Source: Gemmatimonadota bacterium (GTDB lineage: Bacteria; Gemmatimonadota; Gemmatimonadetes; Longimicrobiales; Gaopeijiaceae). Taken from it: a DNA stretch of 64,000 bases. The translations under genes were made by a program, and so were the position numbers. The DNA lies in NCBI GenBank assembly GCA_007125845.1, contig SLCK01000024.1, positions 47,674-111,673 of the forward strand. Direction: 5' to 3'. Numbering within the stretch: position 1 is the stretch's first letter; the number at the start of each line of letters is the position of its first letter. Under the pieces are notes generated by a model. That model searched no databases. It was given only the letters and a program-made list of their open reading frames with translations, and was not told the DNA's origin. Shown one piece after another: positions 53,867 to 64,000 of this stretch.

Positions 53867-54721
53867 TTGTCTCGCCCTCGGCGCTCCGGGCGTCCCAAGC
53901 GATCGCTCGGACAGAACTTCCTCGTCGATCGTTCCATCGCGGCCCGGATCGTCGAGGAGACGCGTGTCGAGTCCGGCGACTCCCTTCTCGAGATCGGGCC
54001 CGGGCGGGGTGCCCTGACCGAAGGTCTCGCAAGGAAGGTAGTGGAGGCCGAAGGGCGACTCATCCTCGTCGAGCTGGACGACCAGATGGCAGAGGAGCTA
54101 CAGCGGCGCTTCGAGGGGAATTCGCGGGTGGAGGTGATTCACGGCGACATCCTCGAGCTACAGCTCGCAGACCTGGTCGAAGCTCCCGAATCCCTGAAGG
54201 TCGTGGGGAACATCCCGTACAATGTCACGTCCCCGATCCTATTCCACCTGCTCACGCGCCCGCGCCCGCGAGAGATCCTCCTCATGGTCCAGAGGGAGGT
54301 GGCCGATCGGATTCTGGCGTCGCCGGGAACCGGAGAGTTCGGGGCCCTGACCGTTGGAGTGCGTACCGTAGGGCACGTAGAGAGGGTGCTGAACGTTGCC
54401 CCGGGCGCGTTCCGACCGCGTCCCCGCGTCAGTTCCACGGTGGTTCGCTTCACCCCGTTCGATCCGCCGCGCCTGGGACCGGAGGAGGAGCTTCGCCTCA
54501 GAAGACTTTCCCGGTCCCTTTTCCAGTGGCGGCGGAAGCAGCTCGGGAAGATCCTTCGGGATCATCCCGAGCTCGGCCTGTCACCGGAGGAGGTGCGGAG
54601 GGTGGCACGCGCGGCCGGGGTGGAGTCCACCGCGCGACCGGAGACGATCTCTCCGGAGGGATTCGTCGCCATGGCCGACGCGCTTTCGTCGGGATGCGGC
54701 GAGGGCGGTGCTCCAGATTGA
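53867..54721 (+). CDS. rsmA: 16S rRNA dimethyladenosine transferase
   Basis: A 284-residue enzyme that dimethylates A1518 and A1519 of 16S rRNA. KRSLGQNFLVD, LLEIGPGRGALTEGLA and the catalytic VVGNIPYNVTSPILF are present. AFRPRPRVSSTVV and FQWRRKQLGKIL mark the C-domain. The only start is TTG 53867. It lies behind the Rsb-type module, probably by read-through, and its stop overlaps the rex -35 box. Confidence 0.95.
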   Translation: MSRPRRSGRPKRSLGQNFLVDRSIAARIVEETRVESGDSLLEIGPGRGALTEGLARKVVEAEGRLILVELDDQMAEELQRRFEGNSRVEVIHGDILELQLADLVEAPESLKVVGNIPYNVTSPILFHLLTRPRPREILLMVQREVADRILASPGTGEFGALTVGVRTVGHVERVLNVAPGAFRPRPRVSSTVVRFTPFDPPRLGPEEELRLRRLSRSLFQWRRKQLGKILRDHPELGLSPEEVRRVARAAGVESTARPETISPEGFVAMADALSSGCGEGGAPD

Positions 54722-54747
54722 CGCCAGTCCCAGTGGGCGCGTACCTT
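54718..54747 (+). promoter_or_regulatory. Promoter of rex
   Basis: TTGACG at 54718-54723 and TACCTT at 54742-54747 are 18 bases apart, placing the transcription start near 54754, inside the Rex operator. The -35 overlaps the rsmA stop codon. Confidence 0.65.
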
Positions 54748-54764
54748 TGTGAAGGTTTTCACAA
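54747..54764 (+). promoter_or_regulatory. Rex operator
   Basis: TTGTGAA-GGTT-TTCACAA is a perfect 7-4-7 inverted repeat and matches the known Rex consensus TTGTGAANNNNTTCACAA exactly. It touches the last base of the -10 box and covers the predicted start site, so bound Rex would block transcription of rex and the dehydrogenase gene. NADH binding releases Rex in characterised systems. Confidence 0.9.
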
Positions 54765-54840
54765 GCGAAGGCGGGCGATCTCATCGCTTCCCTGGGTCGC
54801 CCCGTCTGGAAACGCAACCGAGCCTCACCGGTCCCGTTCC

Positions 54841-55533
54841 GTGTCCACCTTTCCGCGAAAGATCTCCGACTCTACGGTTCGTCGGAGCTCCCTCTATCTC
54901 CGGGTGCTCGAAGCGCTCGAACTCGAGGGGAGCGACACGGTATCGAGTCGGGTTCTCGCGGAACGGGTGGGCGCCACCGCTGCCCAGGTCCGCAAGGACC
55001 TTTCCCTCTTCGGGACCTTCGGCACCCGTGGACTCGGGTACGAGGTCACCGCGCTGCGGGAGCGTCTTGCGGAGATCCTCGGGCTCTCTCACGAGTGGCC
55101 GGTCGCGCTCGTGGGTGCGGGACGGATCGGCTCCGCACTCTTCGAGTACCCGAACTTCCGTGAGCGAGGGTTCCAGATCGTGGCGATTCTCGACAGCGAT
55201 CCGCGAAAGGTGGGGCAGAGCTGGGACGGGATCGAGATCCACTCGACCAGAGAATTGGAACGGACGATCGAGCGACTGGGTGTGGAAATCGCCCTCCTCG
55301 CCGTGCCCGCTTCCGTGGCGCAGGGTGTCGCGGACCATCTGGTCGAATCTGGAGTCCGAGGTATACTCAACTTTGCGCCTACCCGGCTGCGGGTGCCTCC
55401 TGGAGTCGCGGTCAACGAGGTCGATCTCGCCCTCGAGCTCGAGACGCTCTCCTTCGTCCTGGAGGGCGGAGGTCGGGACGGGAATCCGGCGCCCGAGGAT
55501 GTCGCAGCCGGTCCGGAGGGAGAGTCTAGGTAG
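54841..55533 (+). CDS. rex: Redox-sensing repressor Rex
   Basis: A 230-residue NADH/NAD-sensing repressor. GTG 54841 is the only suitable start. The N-terminal winged helix (about 10-75) reads LYLRVLEALELEG, VGATAAQVRKDLSLFG and GTRGLGYEV. The Rossmann domain has VGAGRIGSALFEY (about 90-102), then VAILDSDPRKVGQ and NFAPTRLRVPPGV. Its own promoter carries a perfect operator. The dehydrogenase gene follows after 2 bases. It probably also controls fermentative or respiratory genes elsewhere. Confidence 0.96.
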   Translation: MSTFPRKISDSTVRRSSLYLRVLEALELEGSDTVSSRVLAERVGATAAQVRKDLSLFGTFGTRGLGYEVTALRERLAEILGLSHEWPVALVGAGRIGSALFEYPNFRERGFQIVAILDSDPRKVGQSWDGIEIHSTRELERTIERLGVEIALLAVPASVAQGVADHLVESGVRGILNFAPTRLRVPPGVAVNEVDLALELETLSFVLEGGGRDGNPAPEDVAAGPEGESR

Positions 55534-55535
55534 GG

Positions 55536-56591
55536 ATGGATATCTTCGAACAGCTCGCCGCTCAGGGACACGAGCAGGTTGCGTTCTGGTCCGAGCCCGA
55601 AGTGGGGTATCGGGGCATCATCGCGATTCACGACACCTCTCTTGGTCCGGCGCTCGGCGGGATCCGATTCTGGGACTACCCCACGGAAGGGGAGGCGCTC
55701 ACCGACGTGCTCCGGCTGGCCGAGGGGATGAGCTACAAGGCGGCAATCGCGGGGTTGGATCTGGGAGGCGGAAAGTCGGTGATCATCGGTGATCCCCGAA
55801 CCCGCCGGCGGGAGCTCATTCTGCGCGCCCACGGGCGACTCATCGAGTCGCTCGGGGGACGCTACATAGCGGCGGAAGACGTGGGCACGACGGTGAACGA
55901 CATGGAGTTCGTTCGAATGGAGACCGAGTGGGTGACTGGGCTCCGAGATCGCTCCGGGGATCCCTCGCCCGTTACGGCCTACGGCACCTACCACGGCATG
56001 CGCGCGTGTGCGCACGTTCGCTATGGGGAGCCTGCGCTCGCCGGGAGGCACGTGGCCGTCCAGGGCGTGGGAAACGTGGGTTCGCACCTCTGCACGCTCC
56101 TGGCCGAGGAAGGCGCCCGGCTCACGATCACCGACCTGGACGGGGACCGAGCCAAGCGGGTCGCCCAGGAAATCGGGGCGACGACGGTGGACCCCGACGA
56201 AATCTACTCGGTCCAGGCGGACATCTTCGCCCCCTGTGCCCTGGGAGCGGTGGTGAACGATCGAACGCTCGAGCTCCTGCAGGTGGACATCGTGGCCGGC
56301 GCGGCGAACAACCAGCTCGCTGCACCGCACCACGGCGAGGCGTTGCAGCGCAAGGGCATCCTGTATGCGCCCGACTACGTCATCAACGCCGGCGGCATGA
56401 TCAACGTCTACGGCGAGCTCCACGAGTGGAGTGCCGTCCGGGCACGCAGGAAGGCCGCCGAGATCTTCGAAACGCTCCTGGAGGTGTTCGAATCCGCGGA
56501 GAACGAGGGGGTCGCTCCCGCCGAGGCCGCCGGGCGACTTGCGAAGGACCGGATCCTCCAGGTGCGCCACCTTCGTCGGAGCTGGGTATAG
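55536..56591 (+). CDS. Leucine/valine-type amino-acid dehydrogenase
   Basis: A 351-residue NAD-dependent enzyme of the Glu/Leu/Phe/Val dehydrogenase family. The short length and [14 protein letters not shown], the catalytic-Lys stretch [19 protein letters not shown] and [11 protein letters not shown] point to the leucine dehydrogenase branch. The NAD fold has [14 protein letters not shown], then [11 protein letters not shown] and [10 protein letters not shown]. It deaminates branched-chain amino acids to 2-oxoacids, making NADH. Co-transcription with rex would tie it to the NADH level. Confidence 0.9.
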   Translation: MDIFEQLAAQGHEQVAFWSEPEVGYRGIIAIHDTSLGPALGGIRFWDYPTEGEALTDVLRLAEGMSYKAAIAGLDLGGGKSVIIGDPRTRRRELILRAHGRLIESLGGRYIAAEDVGTTVNDMEFVRMETEWVTGLRDRSGDPSPVTAYGTYHGMRACAHVRYGEPALAGRHVAVQGVGNVGSHLCTLLAEEGARLTITDLDGDRAKRVAQEIGATTVDPDEIYSVQADIFAPCALGAVVNDRTLELLQVDIVAGAANNQLAAPHHGEALQRKGILYAPDYVINAGGMINVYGELHEWSAVRARRKAAEIFETLLEVFESAENEGVAPAEAAGRLAKDRILQVRHLRRSWV

Positions 56592-56727
56592 CGGTTCCGG
56601 GTGCAGCGGTTCCATCGCACCGGGATCGCCGCCATACTTGCATGCAGCCGCAGGTGGTCCCGAAGCGGTACCTTTGGGATGCGCCAGGCGACTCGAGAAT
56701 ACATCACGCAAGGAGTCCACGAACGCC

Positions 56728-57996
56728 ATGTCCGACCCCTATCCCTATCTCCGTGCCGCCGATCCCGAGGTCCTGCGAGCTGTGCGCGGAGAGGCCGCGC
56801 GGCAGTCCGGCCAGCTGGAGCTCATCGCGTCCGAGAACTTCGTGTCGCGAGCCGTGCTCGAGGCTGCGGGGACCGTGCTCACGAACAAGTACGCCGAGGG
56901 CCTTCCCGGGAGGCGCTACTACGGGGGGTGCGAGTTCGTCGACGAAGTCGAGGACCTCGCGCGCGATCGGGCACGCGAGCTCTTCGGGGCCGATCACGTG
57001 AACGTGCAGTCGCATTCGGGCGCCCAGGCGAACATGGCCGTCTACCTCGCGTTCCTCGAACCTGGAGACCGGATCCTGGGGATGAACCTCAACCACGGGG
57101 GGCACCTCACCCACGGGTCTCCGGTCAACGCCTCCGGGATTCTCTACGAGGTGAAGGCCTACGGAGTGCGGGAGGACGACGGCCGCGTGGACTACGACGC
57201 CCTCCGGGAGCAGGCCCGCAGGGAGCGTCCGAAGATGATCATCGCGGGAGCGAGTGCCTATCCCCGCATCCTGGACTTTGCCGCCTTCGGCGAGATCGCG
57301 AGGGAGGTCGACGCGATCCTGATGGTCGACATGGCCCACATCGCCGGGCTGGTGGCCACGGACTTGCACCCGAGCCCCGTTCCGCATGCGGACATCGTCA
57401 CGACGACCACCCACAAGACTTTGCGTGGGCCGCGGGGCGGGATGATCCTCGCGAAGGAGCAGCATGGGAAGGCAGTGGACAAGGCGGTCTTCCCGGGCAC
57501 CCAGGGGGGCCCGCTCATGCACATCATCGCTGCGAAGGCCGTGGCCTTCCGCGAGGCGCTCGATCCGTCCTTCCGCGACTATTCGAAGCAGGTGGTGGCC
57601 AATGCCCGCAAGCTGGGGGAGGTGCTCGTCGACCGAGGGTTCTCACTCGTTTCCGGGGGGACCGACAATCACCTGATCCTCGTCGACCTGCGCGACCGCG
57701 GAGAGCTGACCGGGAAGGAGGCGGAGCACGCGTTGGAGGAGGCCGGGATCACCGTGAACAAGAACACCGTACCCGGGGAGACCCGCTCCCCCTTCGTGAC
57801 CTCGGGTCTGCGCATAGGGACGCCGGCGCTCACCTCCCGGGGGATGGGGGAGGCCGAGATGGAGCAGATCGGTGGATGGATCGCGCGTGTGCTCGAGGAC
57901 CCGGATGACGAGGCCGTTCGCACCCGGACGCGAGCAGAAGTGACCGAGCTCTGTGCGCGCTTTCCCCTCTATCCGGAGCTGGCGGCCGGCGAGTGA
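56728..57996 (+). CDS. glyA: Serine hydroxymethyltransferase
   Basis: A 422-residue PLP enzyme that interconverts serine and glycine and supplies one-carbon units. [53 protein letters not shown] and the PLP-Lys motif [16 protein letters not shown] are complete. ATG 56728 follows AAGGAG (56710-56715). A TACCTTTG box at 56669-56676 may be the -10 of its own promoter, but no fitting -35 is present. No glycine riboswitch was found in the 136-base leader region. Confidence 0.97.
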   Translation: MSDPYPYLRAADPEVLRAVRGEAARQSGQLELIASENFVSRAVLEAAGTVLTNKYAEGLPGRRYYGGCEFVDEVEDLARDRARELFGADHVNVQSHSGAQANMAVYLAFLEPGDRILGMNLNHGGHLTHGSPVNASGILYEVKAYGVREDDGRVDYDALREQARRERPKMIIAGASAYPRILDFAAFGEIAREVDAILMVDMAHIAGLVATDLHPSPVPHADIVTTTTHKTLRGPRGGMILAKEQHGKAVDKAVFPGTQGGPLMHIIAAKAVAFREALDPSFRDYSKQVVANARKLGEVLVDRGFSLVSGGTDNHLILVDLRDRGELTGKEAEHALEEAGITVNKNTVPGETRSPFVTSGLRIGTPALTSRGMGEAEMEQIGGWIARVLEDPDDEAVRTRTRAEVTELCARFPLYPELAAGE

Positions 57997-58069
57997 CCGC
58001 GGAAGCCGGAGCCGAAGTCGCGCGTCAGGACCCTGGCGTGTCGCGACCTCTCGACCCAACTTTGCTGCT

Positions 58070-58450
58070 ATGACCGACGTCGAATTCGCTGAAGAGATCC
58101 TGGACCGACTCGTGGAGCGGAACCCCCGCTTCCACGGGAAGGCCTATATGTTCATCCTCTCGTCGCTCCACCATGTGATCGACGAGTTGGATCAGCCCAG
58201 GCACATCTCCGGTCCGGAGCTGGCCGAGGGAGCGCGTCTCCTGGCGATCGAACAATTCGGTCCGCTCGCCCGTACCGTGTTGGAACATTGGGGCATTCAT
58301 TCCACCCTGGATCTGGGCGAGATCGTGTTCGCCCTGGTCGACGCAGGAATCCTCACGAAGCAGGATGACGATCGCCTGGAAGACTTCCGGGGGCTCTTCG
58401 ATTTCGAGGAGGCCTTCGAGCGGAACTATCCCTGGGCCGCCGGGGACTAG
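58070..58450 (+). CDS. Minf_1886 family protein
   Basis: A 126-residue helical protein of a conserved family without known function. FAEEILDRLVERNPRFHGKAY, HISGPELAEGARLLAIEQFG, PLARTVLEHWGIHSTLDLGE and DFRGLFDFEEAF match the family pattern. ATG 58070 has no Shine-Dalgarno sequence, so initiation may be leaderless or coupled to glyA. It is followed by a small zinc-ribbon gene. Confidence 0.75.
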   Translation: MTDVEFAEEILDRLVERNPRFHGKAYMFILSSLHHVIDELDQPRHISGPELAEGARLLAIEQFGPLARTVLEHWGIHSTLDLGEIVFALVDAGILTKQDDDRLEDFRGLFDFEEAFERNYPWAAGD

Positions 58451-58548
58451 TATTCGAAGGAGGTTGAGGTACAGGCAGCTTGATGAGGGGGCGCTCGAGG
58501 CTCCACTTCGGCACCTTCGGGCGTCGCCGGGATCGGGAGGGGTTGATC

Positions 58549-58746
58549 ATGTCTCAGGAGCTCACGTTTCCCTCGTGCCAGAAGTGCGATGCCGGATTGT
58601 TGCTGCCCCTTTCGGACTACGGACGGGAGGGGGCCACGATCCGCTACAAGGCTTGGGTCTGCTCGAGCCCGGAGTGCGGATTCAACATCAGGATCGACAA
58701 CGGGGAGATCACGTTCGGGCGGGCCATCGGCCAGAGCTACAAGTAG
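58549..58746 (+). CDS. Small zinc-ribbon protein
   Basis: A 65-residue protein from ATG 58549, preceded by GGGAGGGG. Four Cys are arranged as CQKC near the N-terminus and CSSPEC about 30 residues later, a likely zinc site. Between them is LLLPLSDYGREGATIRYKAW. The rest, FNIRIDNGEITFGRAIGQSYK, is beta-rich. I do not recognise a named family. It lies between the Minf_1886-type gene and nnr. Confidence 0.6.
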   Translation: MSQELTFPSCQKCDAGLLLPLSDYGREGATIRYKAWVCSSPECGFNIRIDNGEITFGRAIGQSYK

Positions 58747-58780
58747 CCGGGGCCCCTTGACGGACGATGGGCGGGCCGAC

Positions 58781-60316
58781 GTGAGGCTCCTGACCGGAAC
58801 GGAGTCCGCGCGGCTGGATCGCTGGGCGATGGAGGACGAAGGGGTTCCCTCGCGCGTCCTCATGGAGAACGCGGGCAGGGGTGCGGCCCTGGTTCTGGAT
58901 CGACTCTTCCCGTCCGGTCCCGTGGTCGTCGTGGCGGGCACCGGGAACAATGGCGGCGACGGAGTCGTCCTCGCGCGTTCGCTCCGCCGGTTCGGAAGGG
59001 ACGTCTCCTTGCTGGTGCTTGGCGAGCGGCCTCGACCCGATCCCCTCCTCCACGCTTGGCCCGTTCCGGTCGAGACTGTTCCTGACCACGACGGGGCCCT
59101 GGACGCGGCTCTCGCCCGGGGAGCGGTCCTCGTCGACGCTCTCCTGGGCACCGGAGTGACGGGGGCGCCTCGCGCGCGGCACGCGCGGGTGATCCGGGCG
59201 ATGAACCGAAGCCGGCGCCCCATCCTTGCGCTCGACCTTCCCTCGGGCCTGGACGCCGATTCCGGTGCCGTAGCAGGGGAGGCGATTCGGGCCGATCTGA
59301 CGGTCGCTTTCGGCTTTCCCAAGGTGGGGACCGTCCTCTTCCCGGGGCGCGAGCTGTCGGGGCGGTTGATCGTGATCGAGATCGGCTTCCCGCCCTTGCC
59401 CGAGGGTCTCTCCTCGGCTCGCCTCCTGACGTCCGAGTGGATCGCCTCCCACCGCCCGCGCAGGCCCCTCGTCACCCACAAGAAGGCCGAAGGTCGGCTC
59501 CTGATCGCGGCCGGGTCTCCGGGAATGGCTGGCGCGGCGATCCTCTCCGCGAGGGCGGCGCTCCGGGCCGGGGTCGGCTACGTGCGCGTCGCATCGCCTG
59601 AAGAGAATCGGACCGCCGTGCAGTCCAGCGTGCCCGAGGCCCTCTTCGTGGACATCGCCCAGGACGATGCCCTTTCCGACGCCCTCGCCGATTCGGACGC
59701 GGTCGCGGCCGGACCCGGCCTGGGGGCCGGCTCTGGAGCGGGAGAGCGGCTGAACGGGCTGCTCTCGGAGGTAGAGGGACAGGCAGTCCTCCTCGACGCC
59801 GACGCGCTGACTCACCTTGGGAATGGGGCGCTGCCAGCGTTCGCTGGGGCGGGTGAAGGGGAGCGCAGGATTCTGACGCCGCACCCCGGAGAAGCGGTCC
59901 GGATCGGAGCGGACCCGGAGTCCCTTTCAGGTGACGTCCTCGGGGTGGCCCGCGACCTCGCTTCCAGATGGAATGCGGCGATCCTTCTCAAGGGGACGCC
60001 CTCGATCGCGGCGCACCCGGCCGGACGCGAGGTGCTGGTGGCGACCTCCGGGTCCTCGGACCTCGCCCGTGCCGGAATGGGCGATGTCCTGACCGGTGCA
60101 GCCGGTGCCTTGCTGGCCCGTGGACTGAAGGGATGGGAGGCGAGCGCGCTCGCCCTCCATTTCACCGGACTGGCAGCAATGCGATCGGGCGCCGGTGAGA
60201 GCCTGCTTCCCACCGACGTGATCGAGGGGCTGGCCGGCGCTCTCCGCGAGGGGGACGCTTCCACGTCCGGACGGCTTTTTCCCTTCGTGTCCCTCGATCT
60301 CCCGCCTCCCCACTGA
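58781..60316 (+). CDS. Bifunctional NAD(P)H-hydrate epimerase/dehydratase
   Basis: A 511-residue repair enzyme that restores damaged NADH and NADPH. The N-terminal epimerase (YjeF_N, about 1-215) has RVLMENAGRGAA, VAGTGNNGGDGVVLARSL and LALDLPSGLDADSG. The C-terminal ADP/ATP-dependent dehydratase (about 235-505) has AAGPGLGAG, ILTPHPGEAVRIG, LLKGTPSIA and GSSDLARAGMGDVLTGAAG. GTG 58781 starts MRLLTGTESARLD, as in homologues; TTG 58757 would add 8 residues. thiL starts on its stop (TGATG). Confidence 0.94.
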   Translation: MRLLTGTESARLDRWAMEDEGVPSRVLMENAGRGAALVLDRLFPSGPVVVVAGTGNNGGDGVVLARSLRRFGRDVSLLVLGERPRPDPLLHAWPVPVETVPDHDGALDAALARGAVLVDALLGTGVTGAPRARHARVIRAMNRSRRPILALDLPSGLDADSGAVAGEAIRADLTVAFGFPKVGTVLFPGRELSGRLIVIEIGFPPLPEGLSSARLLTSEWIASHRPRRPLVTHKKAEGRLLIAAGSPGMAGAAILSARAALRAGVGYVRVASPEENRTAVQSSVPEALFVDIAQDDALSDALADSDAVAAGPGLGAGSGAGERLNGLLSEVEGQAVLLDADALTHLGNGALPAFAGAGEGERRILTPHPGEAVRIGADPESLSGDVLGVARDLASRWNAAILLKGTPSIAAHPAGREVLVATSGSSDLARAGMGDVLTGAAGALLARGLKGWEASALALHFTGLAAMRSGAGESLLPTDVIEGLAGALREGDASTSGRLFPFVSLDLPPPH

Positions 60317-61325
60317 TGAGCGGAAGGACGGACCCGCGCCTTGGACCGGGTCGAGAGTTCGACCGGATACGGGGGTTCTTCGAAGGGAGCTGGGAGCCGA
60401 CGTCGGAGATCCAGGTCGGCCCCGGTGACGACTGTGCCGTTCTGCGGGACGGGATCGTGATCTCGACCGATCTTGCTCTCGAGGACGTGCACTTTCGGCT
60501 CGACTGGGTTTCACCGGACGAAGCGGGATATCGGAGTGTGGCCGCCGGGCTGAGCGACCTGGCGGCTATGGCGGCGGATCCCATCGCCGTGCTCCTCTCC
60601 ATCGCGGTCCCTGGCGACGGTCAGGGTGCGGGAGAGCTGGTGAGGGGAGCCCGGACACTCCTCGACGAGAGAGGGGTGCCCCTGGTCGGGGGAGACCTTA
60701 CCCGGTCTCCCGGGCCGATCTGTCTGGACGTGGTCTCGGTTGGACGAAGTCTCACCCCGCTCCTCCGCAGCGGCGCCCGGGTCGGCGACGAGTTGTGGGT
60801 CACCGGGAGGCTCGGGGGCGCGGCCGCGGCCGTGGCGCTGTGGAGACAGGGGCGTTCGGTGCCCGCGTCGCTGCGGGAGTCCTTCGCCGCGCCGCAACCC
60901 AGGATCGAGGAGGCGCGTTGGCTGCTGCGGGCCCGCGCGCGCGCCGGAATCGACCTCTCCGACGGTCTCGCCGGCGATGCGGCGCACCTCGCCGCCGCGT
61001 CGGGCGTGGCCACAGTCCTCGAAGAGGACTTGGTCCCGGTTCACCCGGACCTCGACGGTCTTGAGCTGCCCGGACCCGGGGCGGGGAGGCGCCTCGCGCT
61101 GCACGGCGGCGACGACTTCGAGCTCCTGGTGGCCGTTCCCCCCGGTTCCCTGGCCGAGGCGGCCGCCTCCTTCCGGGAGCGGTTCTCGATCGAGTTGACT
61201 CGCGTCGGGCGGGTGGAGGCCGGGACGGGTGCGCACCTCCAGTCGGCCGAAGGCGCCCGGCGTCCGGTCGACACCGGAGGCGGGTTCGACCACTTTGCGG
61301 CGGCGGGGGAAGAAGGGGGGGAGGG

Positions 61326-61329
<4 letters not shown>
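60316..61329 (+). CDS. thiL: Thiamine-monophosphate kinase
   Basis: A 337-residue kinase for the last step of thiamine diphosphate synthesis. GPGDDCAVLRDG, STDLALEDVHFRLDW, VAAGLSDLAAMAADP, GGDLTRSPGPICLDVV and GGDDFELLVAVP follow the ThiL/PurM pattern. A low-complexity end overlaps plsC (ATGA). Confidence 0.94.
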
Positions 61330-63427
<2,098 letters not shown>

Positions 63428-63442
63428 GGCGGGAGGCCAACA

Positions 63443-63748
63443 TTGATCCGTAAGCTGATCTTTCCGGCGGTCGTGATCCTGGCGGGGTATTACGCGGTGC
63501 TCGGTGGGGAGTACGATGCCTTCGACCTGCGGAGAATGGGCGAGGAGGCGGAGCTGGCCCGGGCTGAGCTGCGGGAGCTGGATTCCGCCACCACCGCGCT
63601 GCGGGCGCGGGTTGACGATCTGGAACACGACCCGCGAACCCTCGAGGCGCTTGCCCGAGAGCGATTCGGGATGATCCGGGACGGTGAGGTGCTCTACCGT
63701 TTCGCCGACTCGGGGGTGGAGCGGGAGGCCGAGGAGGGGGCGCCTTAG
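63443..63748 (+). CDS. ftsB: Septum formation initiator FtsB/DivIC
   Basis: A 101-residue bitopic division protein. One N-terminal membrane helix (LIFPAVVILAGYYAVLGG) is followed by a coiled coil (about 30-62; AELARAELRELDSATTALRARVDDLE). The family's C-terminal DPRTLEALARERFGMIRDGEVLYRF follows (in two pieces: DPRTLEALARERFG and MIRDGEVLYRF). The start is TTG 63443. Confidence 0.9.
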   Translation: MIRKLIFPAVVILAGYYAVLGGEYDAFDLRRMGEEAELARAELRELDSATTALRARVDDLEHDPRTLEALARERFGMIRDGEVLYRFADSGVEREAEEGAP

Positions 63749-63787
63749 CGGGTGGGAAGCCGGGCGGACCGATGCCCGCAAGCGGCC

Positions 63788-63817
63788 TTGACACGGGGGT
63801 GGGCGCGGAGGTAGCGT
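63788..63817 (+). promoter_or_regulatory. Promoter of tRNA-Met
   Basis: TTGACA at 63788-63793 and TAGCGT at 63812-63817 are 18 bases apart. The start site would fall near 63824, only about 5 bases before the mature tRNA. Confidence 0.65.
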
Positions 63818-63828
63818 TTTCCTCCTTT

Positions 63829-63902
63829 GCCGGAGTAGCTCAGCTGGTTAGAGCAGCGGAATCATAATCCGCGAGTCGGGGGTTCGAGTCCCTCCTCCGG
63901 CA
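63829..63902 (+). tRNA. tRNA-Met (anticodon CAT)
   Basis: A 74-base cloverleaf: acceptor GCCGGAG/CTCCGGC, D-arm GCTC...GAGC, anticodon stem GCGGA/TCCGC with loop ATCATAA, and T-arm GGGGG-TTCGAGT-CCCTC. The anticodon is CAT. The closed G1:C72 pair excludes initiator tRNA; elongator Met is most likely, with lysidine-modified Ile2 as the alternative. The CCA end is not encoded (ACT follows the last pair), so it must be added by enzyme. Confidence 0.95.
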
Positions 63903-63934
63903 CTTACGATAAATAGAAGTGAGATAGAGGTTTA

Positions 63935-63970
63935 GGGCCCCTGGGGAGTTGTCCCTGGGGGCCCTATCTT
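63935..63970 (+). terminator. Terminator after tRNA-Met
   Basis: GGGCCCCTGGGGA (63935-63947) pairs along all 13 bases with TCCCTGGGGGCCC (63952-63964), with two G:T pairs and a 4-base loop. TATCTTGT follows. The stem is strong, the T-tract weak. Confidence 0.7.
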
Positions 63971-64000
63971 GTGCTCACACACCCGTGCCACCCCAATAAA

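Noticed and set aside
56592..56727. Glycine riboswitch or T-box ahead of glyA
   Set aside because: The gap lacks the conserved stems of the glycine aptamer and shows no specifier or antiterminator elements.

Overview
The window is 64 kb of dense, GC-rich bacterial chromosome, about 61 protein genes and one tRNA. All but two or three genes lie on the + strand. Pal, CpoB, LptD, LolA, Lnt, TatA/TatC and periplasmic PPIases describe a diderm with lipoproteins and probably LPS. Together with the DUF4321 protein, TPR proteins with long acidic linkers and a Rsb-type switch, this best fits Gemmatimonadota or a close FCB-group relative. That assignment is inference from gene content, not from a marker-gene tree. 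I see no prophage, IS element, integrase, CRISPR array or other mobile DNA. This is core chromosome.

Layout. (A) 1-9.7 kb: pal, cpoB, nrdR, tatC and lptD, then a TPR protein, a polyprenyl diphosphate synthase, a DUF4321 protein and tatA. A strong two-way hairpin at 9765-9814 closes this block against the convergent ppiD-like gene (9843-11693, minus). (B) 11.9-19.0 kb: TPR protein, aroQ, efp, accB, accC, comB-like and ftsK, from a clear promoter at 11833-11862. This block converges on an FKBP lipoprotein gene (minus). (C) 19.8-26.1 kb: lolA, rimO, hemL, a beta-barrel gene, lnt and a ferritin-like gene. (D) 26.1-41.0 kb: rpmE, prfA, prmC, ylbF-like, a CDP-alcohol phosphatidyltransferase, inositol-phosphate synthase, tmk, S41 protease, tauE-like, asparaginase-like, obgE, dprA, hrcA, dnaJ and prmA. 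A minus-strand gene of unknown function follows, overlapping the end of prmA. (E) 41.5-51.2 kb: HIT, yqeY, mutS2, dnaG, a zinc-ribbon coiled coil, recJ, rsmD, coaD and pta. (F) 51.4-54.7 kb: STAS antagonist, RsbW-like kinase, RsbU-like GAF-PP2C phosphatase and rsmA. (G) 54.7-64 kb: rex with a perfect Rex operator in its own promoter, an amino-acid dehydrogenase, glyA, a Minf_1886-type protein, a small zinc ribbon, nnr, thiL, plsC, eno and ftsB, then a tRNA-Met unit with its own promoter and terminator.

Most neighbours are separated by a few bases or share the NTGA stop/start overlap, so the genome relies heavily on translational coupling. Where a real gap exists, a TTG-type -35 box 17-19 bases ahead of a TANCTT -10 box recurs. 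No spectacular new system is evident. The most rewarding points are the self-repressing rex promoter, the recurring TANCTT element, the doubled CxxC pairs in the RsbW-like kinase, the near cysteine-free LptD, the inositol-lipid gene pair, the unnamed minus-strand gene at 40.9-41.35 kb, and two membrane-protein genes lacking a standard start codon at the right place.
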